A stretch of 64,000 nt of DNA from Actinosynnema sp042752395. Lineage in GTDB: Bacteria; Actinomycetota; Actinomycetes; Mycobacteriales; Pseudonocardiaceae. Position 1 is the first letter of the stretch, and each line of letters opens with the position of its first letter. The translations under genes and the position numbers were made by a program. The stretch covers positions 62,001 through 126,000 of the forward strand of contig NZ_JBHYXZ010000002.1 of assembly GCF_042752395.1 (NCBI RefSeq), read 5' to 3'. This document shows, piece after piece, positions 28,917 to 39,120 of the stretch. The notes beneath the pieces are model-generated. The model was given only the letters and a program-made list of their open reading frames with translations, ran no database searches and was not told where the DNA came from.

Positions 28917-30806
28917 GTGAGGGTTGACAAGGCCGCTGTGCTCGCGGTCGGCGCGGCGGTGTCCTGCGTCACGTGCGTGGTCCTGGTGGCGGGTGACGTG
29001 CACGGGGTGCTCGGTGACACCGATCCGGGACGGGTGGCGTCGTGGCTGTTCGGGGTGGTCCGGTTCACCGCCGAGGCGGGTGCGGTGGTGGCGGTCGGCG
29101 CGTTGGCCTTCGCCGCGTTCGTCGTGCCGGCCGGGCGCGCGCGGGAGCTGACCGCCGACGCCTACGCCGCGGTCCGGCTCGCGGCCGGGGCGGCGACCGC
29201 GTGGGCGGTGGCCTCGGCCGCGGCGGTGCCGCTGTCGGCTGGGGACGCCTCGGGGCAGCCGCCCGCGGTGGTGTGGGCGCACCTGGGCGAGTTGGTGGCG
29301 GCGACGGAGGAGCCGAAGGCGTGGCTGTGCTCGGCGGTGGCCGCGTCGGTGGTGGCGGTCGGGGCGCGGTCGACGTTGACGTGGCCGGTGGCGGTGCTCT
29401 GGTTCGGGGTGGGTGTGCTGGGCCTGCTGCCGCCGGTGGTGGCCGGGCACGTGTCGGTGGGCGCGTGGCACGACCTGGCCACCGACGCGGTGGTGTGGCA
29501 CGTGCCCGCCGCCGCGGTGTGGGTCGGCTCGGTGGTGGCGCTGCGGGGGTTCCTGCGGCGGCCGGGCGCGGCGAACCGGGAGCAGGTGTTGCGCCGCTAC
29601 CGCCGGCTGAGCGCGGTGTGCCTGGTGGTGCTGGTGCTCAGCGGTTCGGTGGTGGGCCTGGTGACCGCGGGTCCGGGCGGCTTGTGGTCGGGCTACGGGC
29701 TGCTGCTGGCGGTCAAGGTGACGGTGTGCGGGCTCGTGCCGCTGGTGCGCCGGCGGTGGGAGGCGACCCGGCCACTGGGCGCAGAACTGGTGGTGCTGGG
29801 CGTGGCGCTCGGCGCGTCGGTGGGGTTGACGCACCTGGTGCCGCCGTCGTGGCTGGTCGCGCGGCCGTCGGTGCAGCAGACCGTGCTCGGCTACGAGCTG
29901 CCCGACCCGCCGTCCGCCGCGGGTCTGCTGCTCGGCTGGCGGCTCGACCTGGTGCTGGGGGTGGGCGCGCTGTTGCTGGCCACCGGCTACCTGGTCGGGG
30001 TGCGCCGGTTGCGGGCGCGCGGTGACGCCTGGCCGGTCGGGCGCACGGCGGCGTGGGTGGCGGGGTGCGCGGTGGTGCTGGTGGTGACCTCGTCGGGGCT
30101 GGGCCGGTTCGCGCCGGGCACGTTCAGCCTGCACATGGTCTCCCACATGGCGCTGAACATGCTCGGCCCCGTGCTGCTCGTGCTCGGCGGACCGATCACC
30201 CTGGCGCTGCGCACCCTGCCCTCGGCGCCGCGGGCGTGGCTGGTAGCGCTGGTGCACTGCCGCGCGACGCGGATCGTGGCGCACCCGGCGGTCGCCGCGG
30301 TGGTGTTCGTCGGTTCGTTCTACCTGTTGTACTTCTCCGACCTGTTCGGCGAGGCGATGCGCTTCCACTGGGCGCACCAGGTGATGAACCTGCACTTCCT
30401 GGTCTCCGGGTACGTCTTCTACTGGCTGGTCATCGGCGTGGACCGGCCACCGCGCCCGCTGCCGCACCTGGCCCGGTTGGGACTGCTGTTCGCGGTCATG
30501 CCCTTCCACGCCTTCTTCGGCGTGATCCTGATGAACACCCGGGGCGTGATCGCCGAGACCTACTACCGGCACCTGGCGCTGCCCTGGGTGCCCGACCTGC
30601 TCACCGACCAACGGCTCGGCGGCGGCATCGCCTGGGCCGCAGGCGAGCTGCCCATGCTGGTCGTGGTCATCGCCCTGCTGCGCCAGTGGGCCACCGCCGA
30701 CCGCCGCGAAGCCACCCGGCTCGACCGCCGCCTCGACAGCGGCGATGACGACCGGATCGCCGCCTACAACGCCATGCTCGCCGACCTGGCCGGTCGCCGG
30801 GACTGA
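28917..30806 (+). CDS. CopD-CtaG fusion membrane protein (copper transport / cytochrome oxidase assembly)
   Basis: A 629-residue polytopic protein. The N-terminal half is CopD-like (HVSVGAWHDLATDAVVWHV, LLLAVKVTVCGLVPLVRRR). The C-terminal half is a caa3-CtaG domain with conserved His residues (FSLHMVSHMALNMLGP, FHWAHQVMNLHFLVSGY, MPFHAFFGV). It resembles the M. tuberculosis protein encoded beside ctpB. It probably moves copper across or within the membrane for cuproenzyme assembly. The GTG start is fixed by the leaderless promoter P10. The copper ATPase gene follows after 13 bp. Confidence 0.88.
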   Translation: MRVDKAAVLAVGAAVSCVTCVVLVAGDVHGVLGDTDPGRVASWLFGVVRFTAEAGAVVAVGALAFAAFVVPAGRARELTADAYAAVRLAAGAATAWAVASAAAVPLSAGDASGQPPAVVWAHLGELVAATEEPKAWLCSAVAASVVAVGARSTLTWPVAVLWFGVGVLGLLPPVVAGHVSVGAWHDLATDAVVWHVPAAAVWVGSVVALRGFLRRPGAANREQVLRRYRRLSAVCLVVLVLSGSVVGLVTAGPGGLWSGYGLLLAVKVTVCGLVPLVRRRWEATRPLGAELVVLGVALGASVGLTHLVPPSWLVARPSVQQTVLGYELPDPPSAAGLLLGWRLDLVLGVGALLLATGYLVGVRRLRARGDAWPVGRTAAWVAGCAVVLVVTSSGLGRFAPGTFSLHMVSHMALNMLGPVLLVLGGPITLALRTLPSAPRAWLVALVHCRATRIVAHPAVAAVVFVGSFYLLYFSDLFGEAMRFHWAHQVMNLHFLVSGYVFYWLVIGVDRPPRPLPHLARLGLLFAVMPFHAFFGVILMNTRGVIAETYYRHLALPWVPDLLTDQRLGGGIAWAAGELPMLVVVIALLRQWATADRREATRLDRRLDSGDDDRIAAYNAMLADLAGRRD

Positions 30807-30819
30807 GGAGAACAACGGG

Positions 30820-32955
<2,136 letters not shown>

Positions 32956-32974
32956 TCCGGCCGGTGTCACCCCG

Positions 32975-33685
32975 TCAGACCTGGGATTGGGCGATCAGCC
33001 GCATCGCCAGTTCCTTGAGATCCGGGTCGGCGTGCGTGGCGTCGCCCGCGTCGAAGGGTGGTTGCGGGTCGTACTCGATGGCCAGCTGGATCGCCTTCGC
33101 CGTGGTGTCGTCGGTGAGCAGCGCCGCCACGTGCAGCGCCATGTCGATGCCCGCCGACACGCCCGCGGCGGTGATGATCCGGCCCGAGCGCACGTATCGC
33201 TGCGGTCGGTAGGTCACGCCGAAGCGGGTGTGCAGGTAGTCGGCGCCCGCCCAGTGGGTGGTCGCCTCGCGCCCGTCGAGCAGACCCGCCGCGGCGAGGA
33301 TCATCGAGCCGGTGCACACCGAGGTCGTCCACGTGCTGCGCTCGTGCACGCGTCGGATCCAGTCCAGCAGCGCCCGGCTTTCCATGGCCGCGATCACGCC
33401 CCGTTCGTTCCCGCCGGGGACGACCAGGACGTCCAGTGCGTCGACCTCGTCGATGGAGCGGTCCGCGACCACGGCCGTGCTCGCGGTGTCGGTGCGCATC
33501 GGGCCCTGCCGTTCGCCGATCATCACGGTGGTGGCGCCGGGCACCCGCGACAGCACCTCGGTCGGGCCGGTCGGGTCGAGCAGGCTGAAGCCGTCGTAGA
33601 GCAGGACGCCGATCACCGGACCCGACCCGGGTCCGTGCTCGTCGGCAGCGAGGTTCGTCTCGTCGTGGGGCGGGGAATCGGTCAT
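32975..33685 (-). CDS. DJ-1/PfpI family protein, isonitrile hydratase-like
   Basis: A 236-residue cytoplasmic DJ-1/PfpI protein. It has the family start VIGVLLYDGFSLLDPTGPTE, VVPGGNERG, and nucleophile Cys in TTSVCTGSMILAAAGLLDG followed by EATTHW. This pattern is common in proteins annotated as isonitrile hydratases, although many are uncharacterised. The ATG follows CCGGAGGACATCGAGCC. It is a second member of the family in the same locus; the first, at 23746, is exported. No SigC-type promoter points into it. Confidence 0.8.
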   Translation of the reverse strand: MTDSPPHDETNLAADEHGPGSGPVIGVLLYDGFSLLDPTGPTEVLSRVPGATTVMIGERQGPMRTDTASTAVVADRSIDEVDALDVLVVPGGNERGVIAAMESRALLDWIRRVHERSTWTTSVCTGSMILAAAGLLDGREATTHWAGADYLHTRFGVTYRPQRYVRSGRIITAAGVSAGIDMALHVAALLTDDTTAKAIQLAIEYDPQPPFDAGDATHADPDLKELAMRLIAQSQV

Positions 33686-33732
33686 GGCTCGATGTCCTCC
33701 GGTGCGATGGGCGACGGCAGGCGGCGATCACC

Positions 33733-33761
33733 GGGAACCACGTGGTGATCACGTCCGACTA
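33733..33761 (+). promoter_or_regulatory. SigC-type promoter P11, orphan
   Basis: GGGAACC, 16-bp spacer, CGACTACCTGGG. It reads away from the DJ-1 gene toward the end of the convergent ABC operon and has no protein gene downstream. Confidence 0.6.
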
Positions 33762-33768
33762 CCTGGGT

Positions 33769-33840
33769 GTCGGATGGGCTCCTGAGAACCGGCGACATCG
33801 CGTGGAGGGCGGGAACGGGACTCCCCGCCCTCCACGCGGC
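33769..33840 (+). ncRNA. Possible small RNA from P11 ending in a strong hairpin
   Basis: The stretch begins about 8 nt after the P11 -10 element and ends at the 15-bp hairpin at 33799-33838. No coding frame longer than three codons follows an ATG. The existence of this RNA is inferred only from promoter and terminator placement. Confidence 0.3.
33799..33838. terminator. Strong hairpin at the end of ABC operon 2
   Basis: CGCGTGGAGGGCGGG / CCCGCCCTCCACGCG, a perfect 15-bp stem with a 10-nt loop, 10 bp beyond the ATPase stop. It could serve transcripts from both sides. Confidence 0.85.
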
Positions 33841-33847
33841 TACCACG

Positions 33848-34618
33848 TCACGGGTTCACCGACGCGGTGACGAAGTGCGGGCGTCCGGTCAGCGGGTGCG
33901 GCACGATCGCGCCGCGCACGCCGAACACGGTGGTGACGCGCTCGGCGGTCAGCACGTCCCCCGGTGTTCCGGCGGCCACCACCCGTCCCGCGTCGAGCAG
34001 GACCAGCCGGTCGCAGTAGGCGGTGGCGTGGTCGAGGTCGTGCAGGGCGGCGACCGTGGTCAGTCCGAGGTCGCGGACGAGGTCGAGCAGTTCCAGCTGT
34101 GCGCCGATGTCGAGGTGGTTGGTGGGTTCGTCCAGCAGCAGCACCGGGGCCTGCTGGGTGAGGGCGCGGGCCAGCAGGACGCGTTGCCGCTCGCCGCCGG
34201 ACAGGGTCGCGAAGCGGCGGTGCGCAGCCCAGGCCATGCCGACCCGTTCCAGCGACCGCTCGGCGATCTCGTGGTCGGCCGTGCCCTCCCGGTCGAGCAG
34301 GCCCTGGTGCGGGGTGCGGCCCATCGCCACGGTCTCGCGCACGGAGAAGTCGTTGTCCAAGTCGTGGTCCTGGGCCACGACCGCGACCCGGCGGCCCACC
34401 TGCCGTGCCTTGAGCCGCCGCACCTCCTCGTCGCCGAGCAGCACGGTGCCGACCGAAGGTCGCAGCGCCCGGTACAGGCAGCGCAGCAGTGTGCTCTTGC
34501 CCGACCCGTTCGGGCCGACCAGCCCGGTCACCGAGCCGGGCTCGGCCACTAGGTCGATCCCGTCGAGGATCCGCGCGTCATCCAAGACCACCGACACACC
34601 GTCGACTCGCACCCTCAC
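33848..34618 (-). CDS. ABC transporter ATP-binding protein (system 2)
   Basis: A 256-residue FecE-like ATPase. Walker A is GPNGSGKST, the signature is LSGGERQRV, Walker B is PVLLLDEPTNHLD and the switch is ALHDLDHA. GTG 34618 overlaps the permease stop by 4 bp. It is the last gene of the binding protein-permease-ATPase operon under promoter P12. Unlike the system 1 ATPase it has no C-terminal extension. Confidence 0.92.
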   Translation of the reverse strand: MRVRVDGVSVVLDDARILDGIDLVAEPGSVTGLVGPNGSGKSTLLRCLYRALRPSVGTVLLGDEEVRRLKARQVGRRVAVVAQDHDLDNDFSVRETVAMGRTPHQGLLDREGTADHEIAERSLERVGMAWAAHRRFATLSGGERQRVLLARALTQQAPVLLLDEPTNHLDIGAQLELLDLVRDLGLTTVAALHDLDHATAYCDRLVLLDAGRVVAAGTPGDVLTAERVTTVFGVRGAIVPHPLTGRPHFVTASVNP

Positions 34619-35685
34619 CGCAGTGCCTGCTTGCGGCGGCGCAGCAGCACGAGGAAGAACGGTGCCCCGAGTGCTGCGGTGAAGATCCCGACCGGCATCT
34701 CGTTGGGCCGGTCGATCGTGCGGGTGACCAGGTCGACCAGCACCAGGAACAGCGCGCCCGCCACCAACGAGACCGGGATGACCTTGCGGTGGTCCGGGCC
34801 CACAACCAGGCGCACCGCGTGCGGCACGATCAGCCCGACGAACCCGATCCCGCCGACGCTGCTGACCACCGCGGCGGTGAGCAGCGAGGCGGTGACGAGC
34901 AGGACGATCCGCAGCCGGTGCACGTCCACGCCCAGCCCGGCGGCGGTGTCGTCGCCCACCGACAGGGCGTTCATCGCCCGGCCGCGCGTAGCCAGCCACA
35001 CCGCCACCACGGCGGTCGCGGTGGCCGGTGCCACGAGGTCGTCCCACCCGGCGCCCGACAGCGACCCCAGCAGCCAGAACATCACCCCGCGCAGCTCGGC
35101 GGGGTTGGCCTGCAACTGCAGGTAGCTGGTGGCCGCGCTGCCCAGGTAGGCCACCGCGACACCGGCCAGCACCAGGCTCGTGCCCACCAGCCGCCCGCCC
35201 CGCTGGGCCAGGACGAACACCACCACCAGGCTGATCAGCGACCCGACGAACGCCGACCCCGCCACGCCCAGCCCCGCCGTCGCGCCCGCGCCGGCGGTCA
35301 GCGCGACCACCGCGCCCAACGACGCCCCGGAGGTGACCCCGAACAGGTACGGGTCCGCCAACGGGTTGCGCACCAACGTCTGCAGGCACACCCCCGCCAG
35401 GCTCAACGCCCCGCCCGCCACCGCCGCCAGCAGCACCCTGGGCGCACGGAACTGCCACACGATCTGGTCGGTCAACGGCGAGAGCCCCGAGGTGTCGCCG
35501 AACAGGTGCGCCCACACCACCCCGACGACCTCGCCCACGGGGACGGGCACGGTGCCGACACCGATCGCGAACGCCACCACCGGCACCGTGGCGACCACCA
35601 GACCCACCACCAGAGCCGCGTACCCCGGCCCGGACACCAGGTGTGGCCGCTTGAGCCCCGGCGAGGTGTCAGCCGTGCGCGGCAT
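34615..35685 (-). CDS. ABC transporter permease, FecCD family (system 2)
   Basis: A 356-residue permease with RAPRVLLAAVAGGALSLAGV, RNPLADPYLFGVTSGA and GGIGFVGLIVPHAVRLVVGP, all FecCD/BtuC signatures. The ATG start lies 17 bp inside the end of the binding-protein gene, so the genes are tightly coupled. With the ATPase it should import the metal complex captured by the lipoprotein encoded next to it. Confidence 0.92.
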   Translation of the reverse strand: MPRTADTSPGLKRPHLVSGPGYAALVVGLVVATVPVVAFAIGVGTVPVPVGEVVGVVWAHLFGDTSGLSPLTDQIVWQFRAPRVLLAAVAGGALSLAGVCLQTLVRNPLADPYLFGVTSGASLGAVVALTAGAGATAGLGVAGSAFVGSLISLVVVFVLAQRGGRLVGTSLVLAGVAVAYLGSAATSYLQLQANPAELRGVMFWLLGSLSGAGWDDLVAPATATAVVAVWLATRGRAMNALSVGDDTAAGLGVDVHRLRIVLLVTASLLTAAVVSSVGGIGFVGLIVPHAVRLVVGPDHRKVIPVSLVAGALFLVLVDLVTRTIDRPNEMPVGIFTAALGAPFFLVLLRRRKQALR

Positions 35686-36754
35686 CGGCCAACTTCTTCA
35701 CCGCGACCGCGTTGAGCGGGCCCAGGTAGATCCCGTCCGACACCGACGTGAACCGCCTGGCCTTGGACGCCTCCCACTGCGGGAACTTCGCGAACAGGTC
35801 CTCGGCCATCACCCGCGCGTCCTCGCCGGGCTGGAACAACCCGACCACCAGCAGGTCCACCCGTGCCGCGGCGAGCGCTTCGGCGTTGATCTCGGCCAGT
35901 TCGGCGTTGGTCCTGCCGGCGAACGGGTTCACCCCGCCCGCGCGGTCGATGACGTCGTCGTAGATCCCGCCGCCGAACACCGCGGGCAGGCCGTTGTTGT
36001 TCATCATCGACATCCCCGGGTAGACGACCAGGAGGTTCCTGCGCTGCTTGCCCGCCACCGCCTGCTCGGCCTCGGCCAGGCGGGCGCGCTGCTCGTTGAC
36101 GTAGTCGGCGGCCCGCTGCTGCACGTCGAAGATCCGGCCCAGCTCCAGCAGCAGCTCGAACGACGACTCGACCGACTGCCCCCGGTAGCGCTCCTGGTCC
36201 TCCGGCGACGCCGCCGGGTCGCCGAACCCGCAGTTGACCGGCGTCACGTAGCTCGCGACACCGGCGGCGGCCAACTGATCACGGCTGATGGAGCCGATCT
36301 TCTCGTCGAAGCCGCCCGCCCACGGGGAGATCACCAGGTCGGGTCGCAGGCCGAGCACCTGCTCGCGCGGCACCTCGAAGTTCTGGTTGAGCGTCAACCC
36401 GCCGGTGGGGACCGCTTTCACCTTCTCCACCATCGCCGGGTCGTCCGACACCCCGTAGGACTGGCTGTTGGCCAGGACGCGGTCCTGGATGCCCAGCACG
36501 ACGAAGCTCTCCACCTCGGCCACGGAGGTCCCGTTGAGCAGGACCACCCGGCTGGGCGCCCGCTCGAACGTCACCGTCCGGCCGCAGTTGCGGATGGTCA
36601 ACGGGTAGGTCGTCGGGGCCGCGGTCACCGACGGCGGCACGGAACGGGAGGTGGGCGCAGTGGAGGCGCCCGACCCCGCACCGCACCCGACGATGGCCAC
36701 CGCCACCAGGACCAGGGGAACCGCCGACACGCGCCGAGTCGTGGATGTCAACAC
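35669..36754 (-). CDS. ABC transporter substrate-binding lipoprotein (system 2)
   Basis: A 361-residue lipoprotein. The signal peptide has lipobox VAIVGC, then the Thr/Ser/Pro-rich linker and the class III binding fold (RAPSRVVLLNGTSVAEVE). The inter-lobe region includes a Met/Asn-rich stretch YPGMSMMNNNG that could favour soft metals. GTG 36754 starts 8 nt after the P12 -10, predicting a leaderless mRNA. The frame is open further upstream, but that would start before the promoter. The ligand is unknown. Confidence 0.88.
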   Translation of the reverse strand: MLTSTTRRVSAVPLVLVAVAIVGCGAGSGASTAPTSRSVPPSVTAAPTTYPLTIRNCGRTVTFERAPSRVVLLNGTSVAEVESFVVLGIQDRVLANSQSYGVSDDPAMVEKVKAVPTGGLTLNQNFEVPREQVLGLRPDLVISPWAGGFDEKIGSISRDQLAAAGVASYVTPVNCGFGDPAASPEDQERYRGQSVESSFELLLELGRIFDVQQRAADYVNEQRARLAEAEQAVAGKQRRNLLVVYPGMSMMNNNGLPAVFGGGIYDDVIDRAGGVNPFAGRTNAELAEINAEALAAARVDLLVVGLFQPGEDARVMAEDLFAKFPQWEASKARRFTSVSDGIYLGPLNAVAVKKLADAAHG

Positions 36755-36761
36755 ACCCACC

Positions 36762-36790
36762 AAGTCGTCCGGTGGTCGCCTCTGGTTCCC
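36762..36790 (-). promoter_or_regulatory. SigC-type promoter P12 (ABC system 2)
   Basis: GGGAACC, 16-bp spacer, CGACTTGGTGGG, with the GTG start codon 8 nt after the -10. Confidence 0.8.
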
Positions 36791-36852
36791 GCCGTCCGCG
36801 AACGAGCGGCACAGCATCATCCGGGACACGCGGTACCCGACCGTTCATCCTG

Positions 36853-36869
36853 TTGCAAATATCTTGCAG
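36853..36869 (+). promoter_or_regulatory. Candidate Nur (nickel-responsive) box upstream of sodF
   Basis: TTGCAA-ATATC-TTGCAG agrees with the Streptomyces Nur consensus tTGCaa-n5-ttGCAA at all but one base. It lies 46 bp before the superoxide dismutase GTG and next to a possible -10 (TAGTAT, 36871). Nickel-Nur repression of the Fe enzyme is the known arrangement in S. coelicolor. Confidence 0.55.
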
Positions 36870-36915
36870 TTAGTATCTGATGGCAACAGCACACCGAGCG
36901 ATGAGGTGACCACGC

Positions 36916-37539
36916 GTGGGCCAGTACCAGCTACCCGACCTGCCCTACGACTACGCCGCGCTGGAGCCGGCGATCACCGGCGAGATCCTGGAGCTGCACC
37001 ACTCCAAGCACCACGCCGCCTACGTCAATGGCGCCAACGACACCCTGGAGCGCATCGCCGAGCTCCGCGACAAGGACGACTTCTCCGGCATCGTCGGCCT
37101 GGAGAAGACCTTCGCCTTCAACCTGTCCGGCCACGTGCTGCACACGGTCTTCTGGGAGAACCTGTCCCCCGACGGCGGCGACCGCCCCGAGGGCGAGCTG
37201 GCCGCCGCGATCGACGAGCACTTCGGCTCCTTCGACGCCTTCGCCAAGCAGCTCTCCGCCGCCACCTCCACCGTGCAGGGCTCCGGGTGGGGCGTGCTGG
37301 CCTGGGAGCCGCTGTCGAAGCGCCTGGTGGTTGAGCAGGTCTACGACCACCACGGCAACATCGGCATGAACACCAGCCCCCTACTGGTCTTCGACGCCTG
37401 GGAGCACGCCTACTACCTCCAGTACCGCAACGTGCGCCCCGACTACGTCCAGAAGCTGTGGTCACTGGTCAACTGGACCGACGTCACCCGCCGCTTCGAC
37501 CTCGCCCGCAACGGGCTGCCCACCCTGCCCGCCGCCTGA
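36916..37539 (+). CDS. Iron/manganese superoxide dismutase
   Basis: A 207-residue Fe/Mn SOD. It has the N-terminal YQLPDLPYDYAALEPAI, metal-ligand His in LELHHSKHHAAYV, the second ligand region SGHVLHTVFWENL, and the signature DAWEHAYYLQYRN. It removes superoxide in the cytoplasm. The GTG follows GATGAGGTGACC. A Nur-like box upstream suggests the Fe-type SodF repressed by nickel, although metal choice cannot be fixed from sequence. A strong terminator follows. Confidence 0.93.
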   Translation: MGQYQLPDLPYDYAALEPAITGEILELHHSKHHAAYVNGANDTLERIAELRDKDDFSGIVGLEKTFAFNLSGHVLHTVFWENLSPDGGDRPEGELAAAIDEHFGSFDAFAKQLSAATSTVQGSGWGVLAWEPLSKRLVVEQVYDHHGNIGMNTSPLLVFDAWEHAYYLQYRNVRPDYVQKLWSLVNWTDVTRRFDLARNGLPTLPAA

Positions 37540-37595
37540 CCGCGGGCCGCGAACCCGGCAGCGGGTGCTCCGACAAGCCCTCCTCTGCCGTGACA

Positions 37596-37625
37596 GGTGC
37601 CCCGGATCGACCGATCCGGGGCACC
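37596..37625 (+). terminator. Hairpin terminator after superoxide dismutase
   Basis: GGTGCCCCGGATCG / CGATCCGGGGCACC, a perfect inverted repeat with a 2-nt centre, 57 bp after the stop. Confidence 0.85.
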
Positions 37626-37667
37626 TCGCCGTCTTCCCGGCACCGGTCCGTCACCGAGGGAGTTGAC

Positions 37668-38417
37668 GTGGGTAATCGTGTCGACAGCGCCGTCGCCCGT
37701 GAGTGGGTGCGGCGGTGGGACCGCCAGCAGGAGCGTTACATCGCCGACCGCGAGGAGCGGTTCCGGGTGATCGGCGACGTGGTGGCGAAGGCGTGCGCCG
37801 GGGTCGGCTCCCCCGTGGTGCTCGACCTCGGGTGCGGACCGGGATCGCTGACCACCCGGCTGCGCGACCGCGTCGGCGGACGCGTGGTCGGCGTCGACGC
37901 GGACCCGTTCCTGCTCGAACTGGCCCGCGCCACCGGCGAGGGCATCGACTACCTGCACGCCGACCTCACCTCGCCCGGCTGGACCGACCGGGTCGGCGGC
38001 ACGTGGGACGCCGCGGTGTCCACCACCGCGCTGCACTGGATCGCACCCGAACCGCTCGGCGACCTCTACCGCGAACTCGCGCGGGTGATCCGCCCCGGCG
38101 GCGTCCTGGTCAACGGCGACCACCTCCACCACGACCAGCCCGCGCTGCGCGAGTTCGCCGCGCACGTGCGGGACCGTCGCGCCGAACGCGCCGGGGTCAC
38201 CGGCAACGAGGAGTGGCGGCGCTGGTGGGAAGCGGTACACGCCGACCCCGACCTGACCGCCGCCTTCAGCCCCGAGGAACTGGCCTGCGCGCACGGCGGC
38301 TACGGCAACGGACTCAGCGCCGGCGACCACGCCGCGCTGCTGCGCGAGGCGGGCTTCACCGAGGTCGATGTCGTGTGGCAGTACGGCGACGACCACGTGC
38401 TGGTGGCCGTGCGGTGA
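37668..38417 (+). CDS. SAM-dependent methyltransferase
   Basis: A 249-residue class I methyltransferase. Motif I is VLDLGCGPGSLTTRL, then VVGVDADPF, TTALHWI and the post-motif VIRPGGVLVNGDH, similar to type-12 methyltransferases. GTG 37668 follows GAGGGAGTTGAC. It overlaps the next GNAT gene by 4 bp. No SigC-type promoter was seen, so it may belong to a separate unit that starts after the sod terminator. The substrate is unknown. Confidence 0.85.
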   Translation: MGNRVDSAVAREWVRRWDRQQERYIADREERFRVIGDVVAKACAGVGSPVVLDLGCGPGSLTTRLRDRVGGRVVGVDADPFLLELARATGEGIDYLHADLTSPGWTDRVGGTWDAAVSTTALHWIAPEPLGDLYRELARVIRPGGVLVNGDHLHHDQPALREFAAHVRDRRAERAGVTGNEEWRRWWEAVHADPDLTAAFSPEELACAHGGYGNGLSAGDHAALLREAGFTEVDVVWQYGDDHVLVAVR

Positions 38418-38986
38418 CCGGCGACCTCGCGCACCGCGACCCGACCGGGCACCACGTGCTCACCGAAGTCGACGCGCCGGGCCTGCTCGCACTCGCACAA
38501 CCCCTGGAACGGATCTACCGCGCCTGCTTCGCCGAACCGCCGTGGAACGAGGACGAGGCCCGCTTCGCCGGGTTCGCCGACCGCCTGGCCCGGCACATGG
38601 CCGGACCCGGGGTCCGCGGCGTCGTCGCCCGGCACGACGGGAACCCGGTCGCCGTCGCCTACGGCTGGCCGTCCGCGCCCGAAGTCCCGGACACACCCTT
38701 CTACACCGGGGCCCACAACGCCCTCTCCCCCGCCGACCGGTACCGGCTCCGCCCACCGGCGATCGAGGTCGTGGAGCTGATGGTCGCCCCAGGACACCGC
38801 GGGCACGGGCTGGCCGGCCGACTGCTGGAACGCTTCGTCCAGGGTTACCCCCGCGCCTGGTTGTGCACCCACCCCGACGCCCCGGCCCGACACCTCTACC
38901 GGTCGCGGGGATGGGCGCAACGCGGCTCGTTCACCGACGTCAACGGCGTGCCGCTGGTCGTGTTCACCCTCGACACCACGTCCTGA
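38414..38986 (+). CDS. GNAT-family N-acetyltransferase
   Basis: A 190-residue GNAT. The acetyl-CoA loop is in APGHRGHGLAGRLLERF, preceded by the strand IEVVELMV and followed by HPDAPARHLYRSRGW. GTG 38414 overlaps the methyltransferase stop (GTGA), so the two are translationally coupled and probably act in one pathway. The substrate is unknown. Confidence 0.82.
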   Translation: MTGDLAHRDPTGHHVLTEVDAPGLLALAQPLERIYRACFAEPPWNEDEARFAGFADRLARHMAGPGVRGVVARHDGNPVAVAYGWPSAPEVPDTPFYTGAHNALSPADRYRLRPPAIEVVELMVAPGHRGHGLAGRLLERFVQGYPRAWLCTHPDAPARHLYRSRGWAQRGSFTDVNGVPLVVFTLDTTS

Positions 38987-39050
38987 CCCCTCCACTACCA
39001 GCACGTGGACCACCGAACCGGCGTTACCCCGGCAGGTTCCCGAAATCGCC

Positions 39051-39079
39051 GGGAACCAAGTGGCCGCCCCGCACGACTA
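39051..39079 (+). promoter_or_regulatory. SigC-type promoter P13 (PepSY gene)
   Basis: GGGAACC, 16-bp spacer, CGACTAGTGGG, ending 41 bp before the PepSY GTG. Confidence 0.75.
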
Positions 39080-39120
39080 GTGGGCAGGTATTCCCTGCTC
39101 ATCCCCACCAGAGGTGTCCC

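Noticed and set aside
39037..39043. Another SigC-type -35 on the minus strand (GGGAACC)
   Set aside because: No CGAC at the right distance and no leftward gene to serve.
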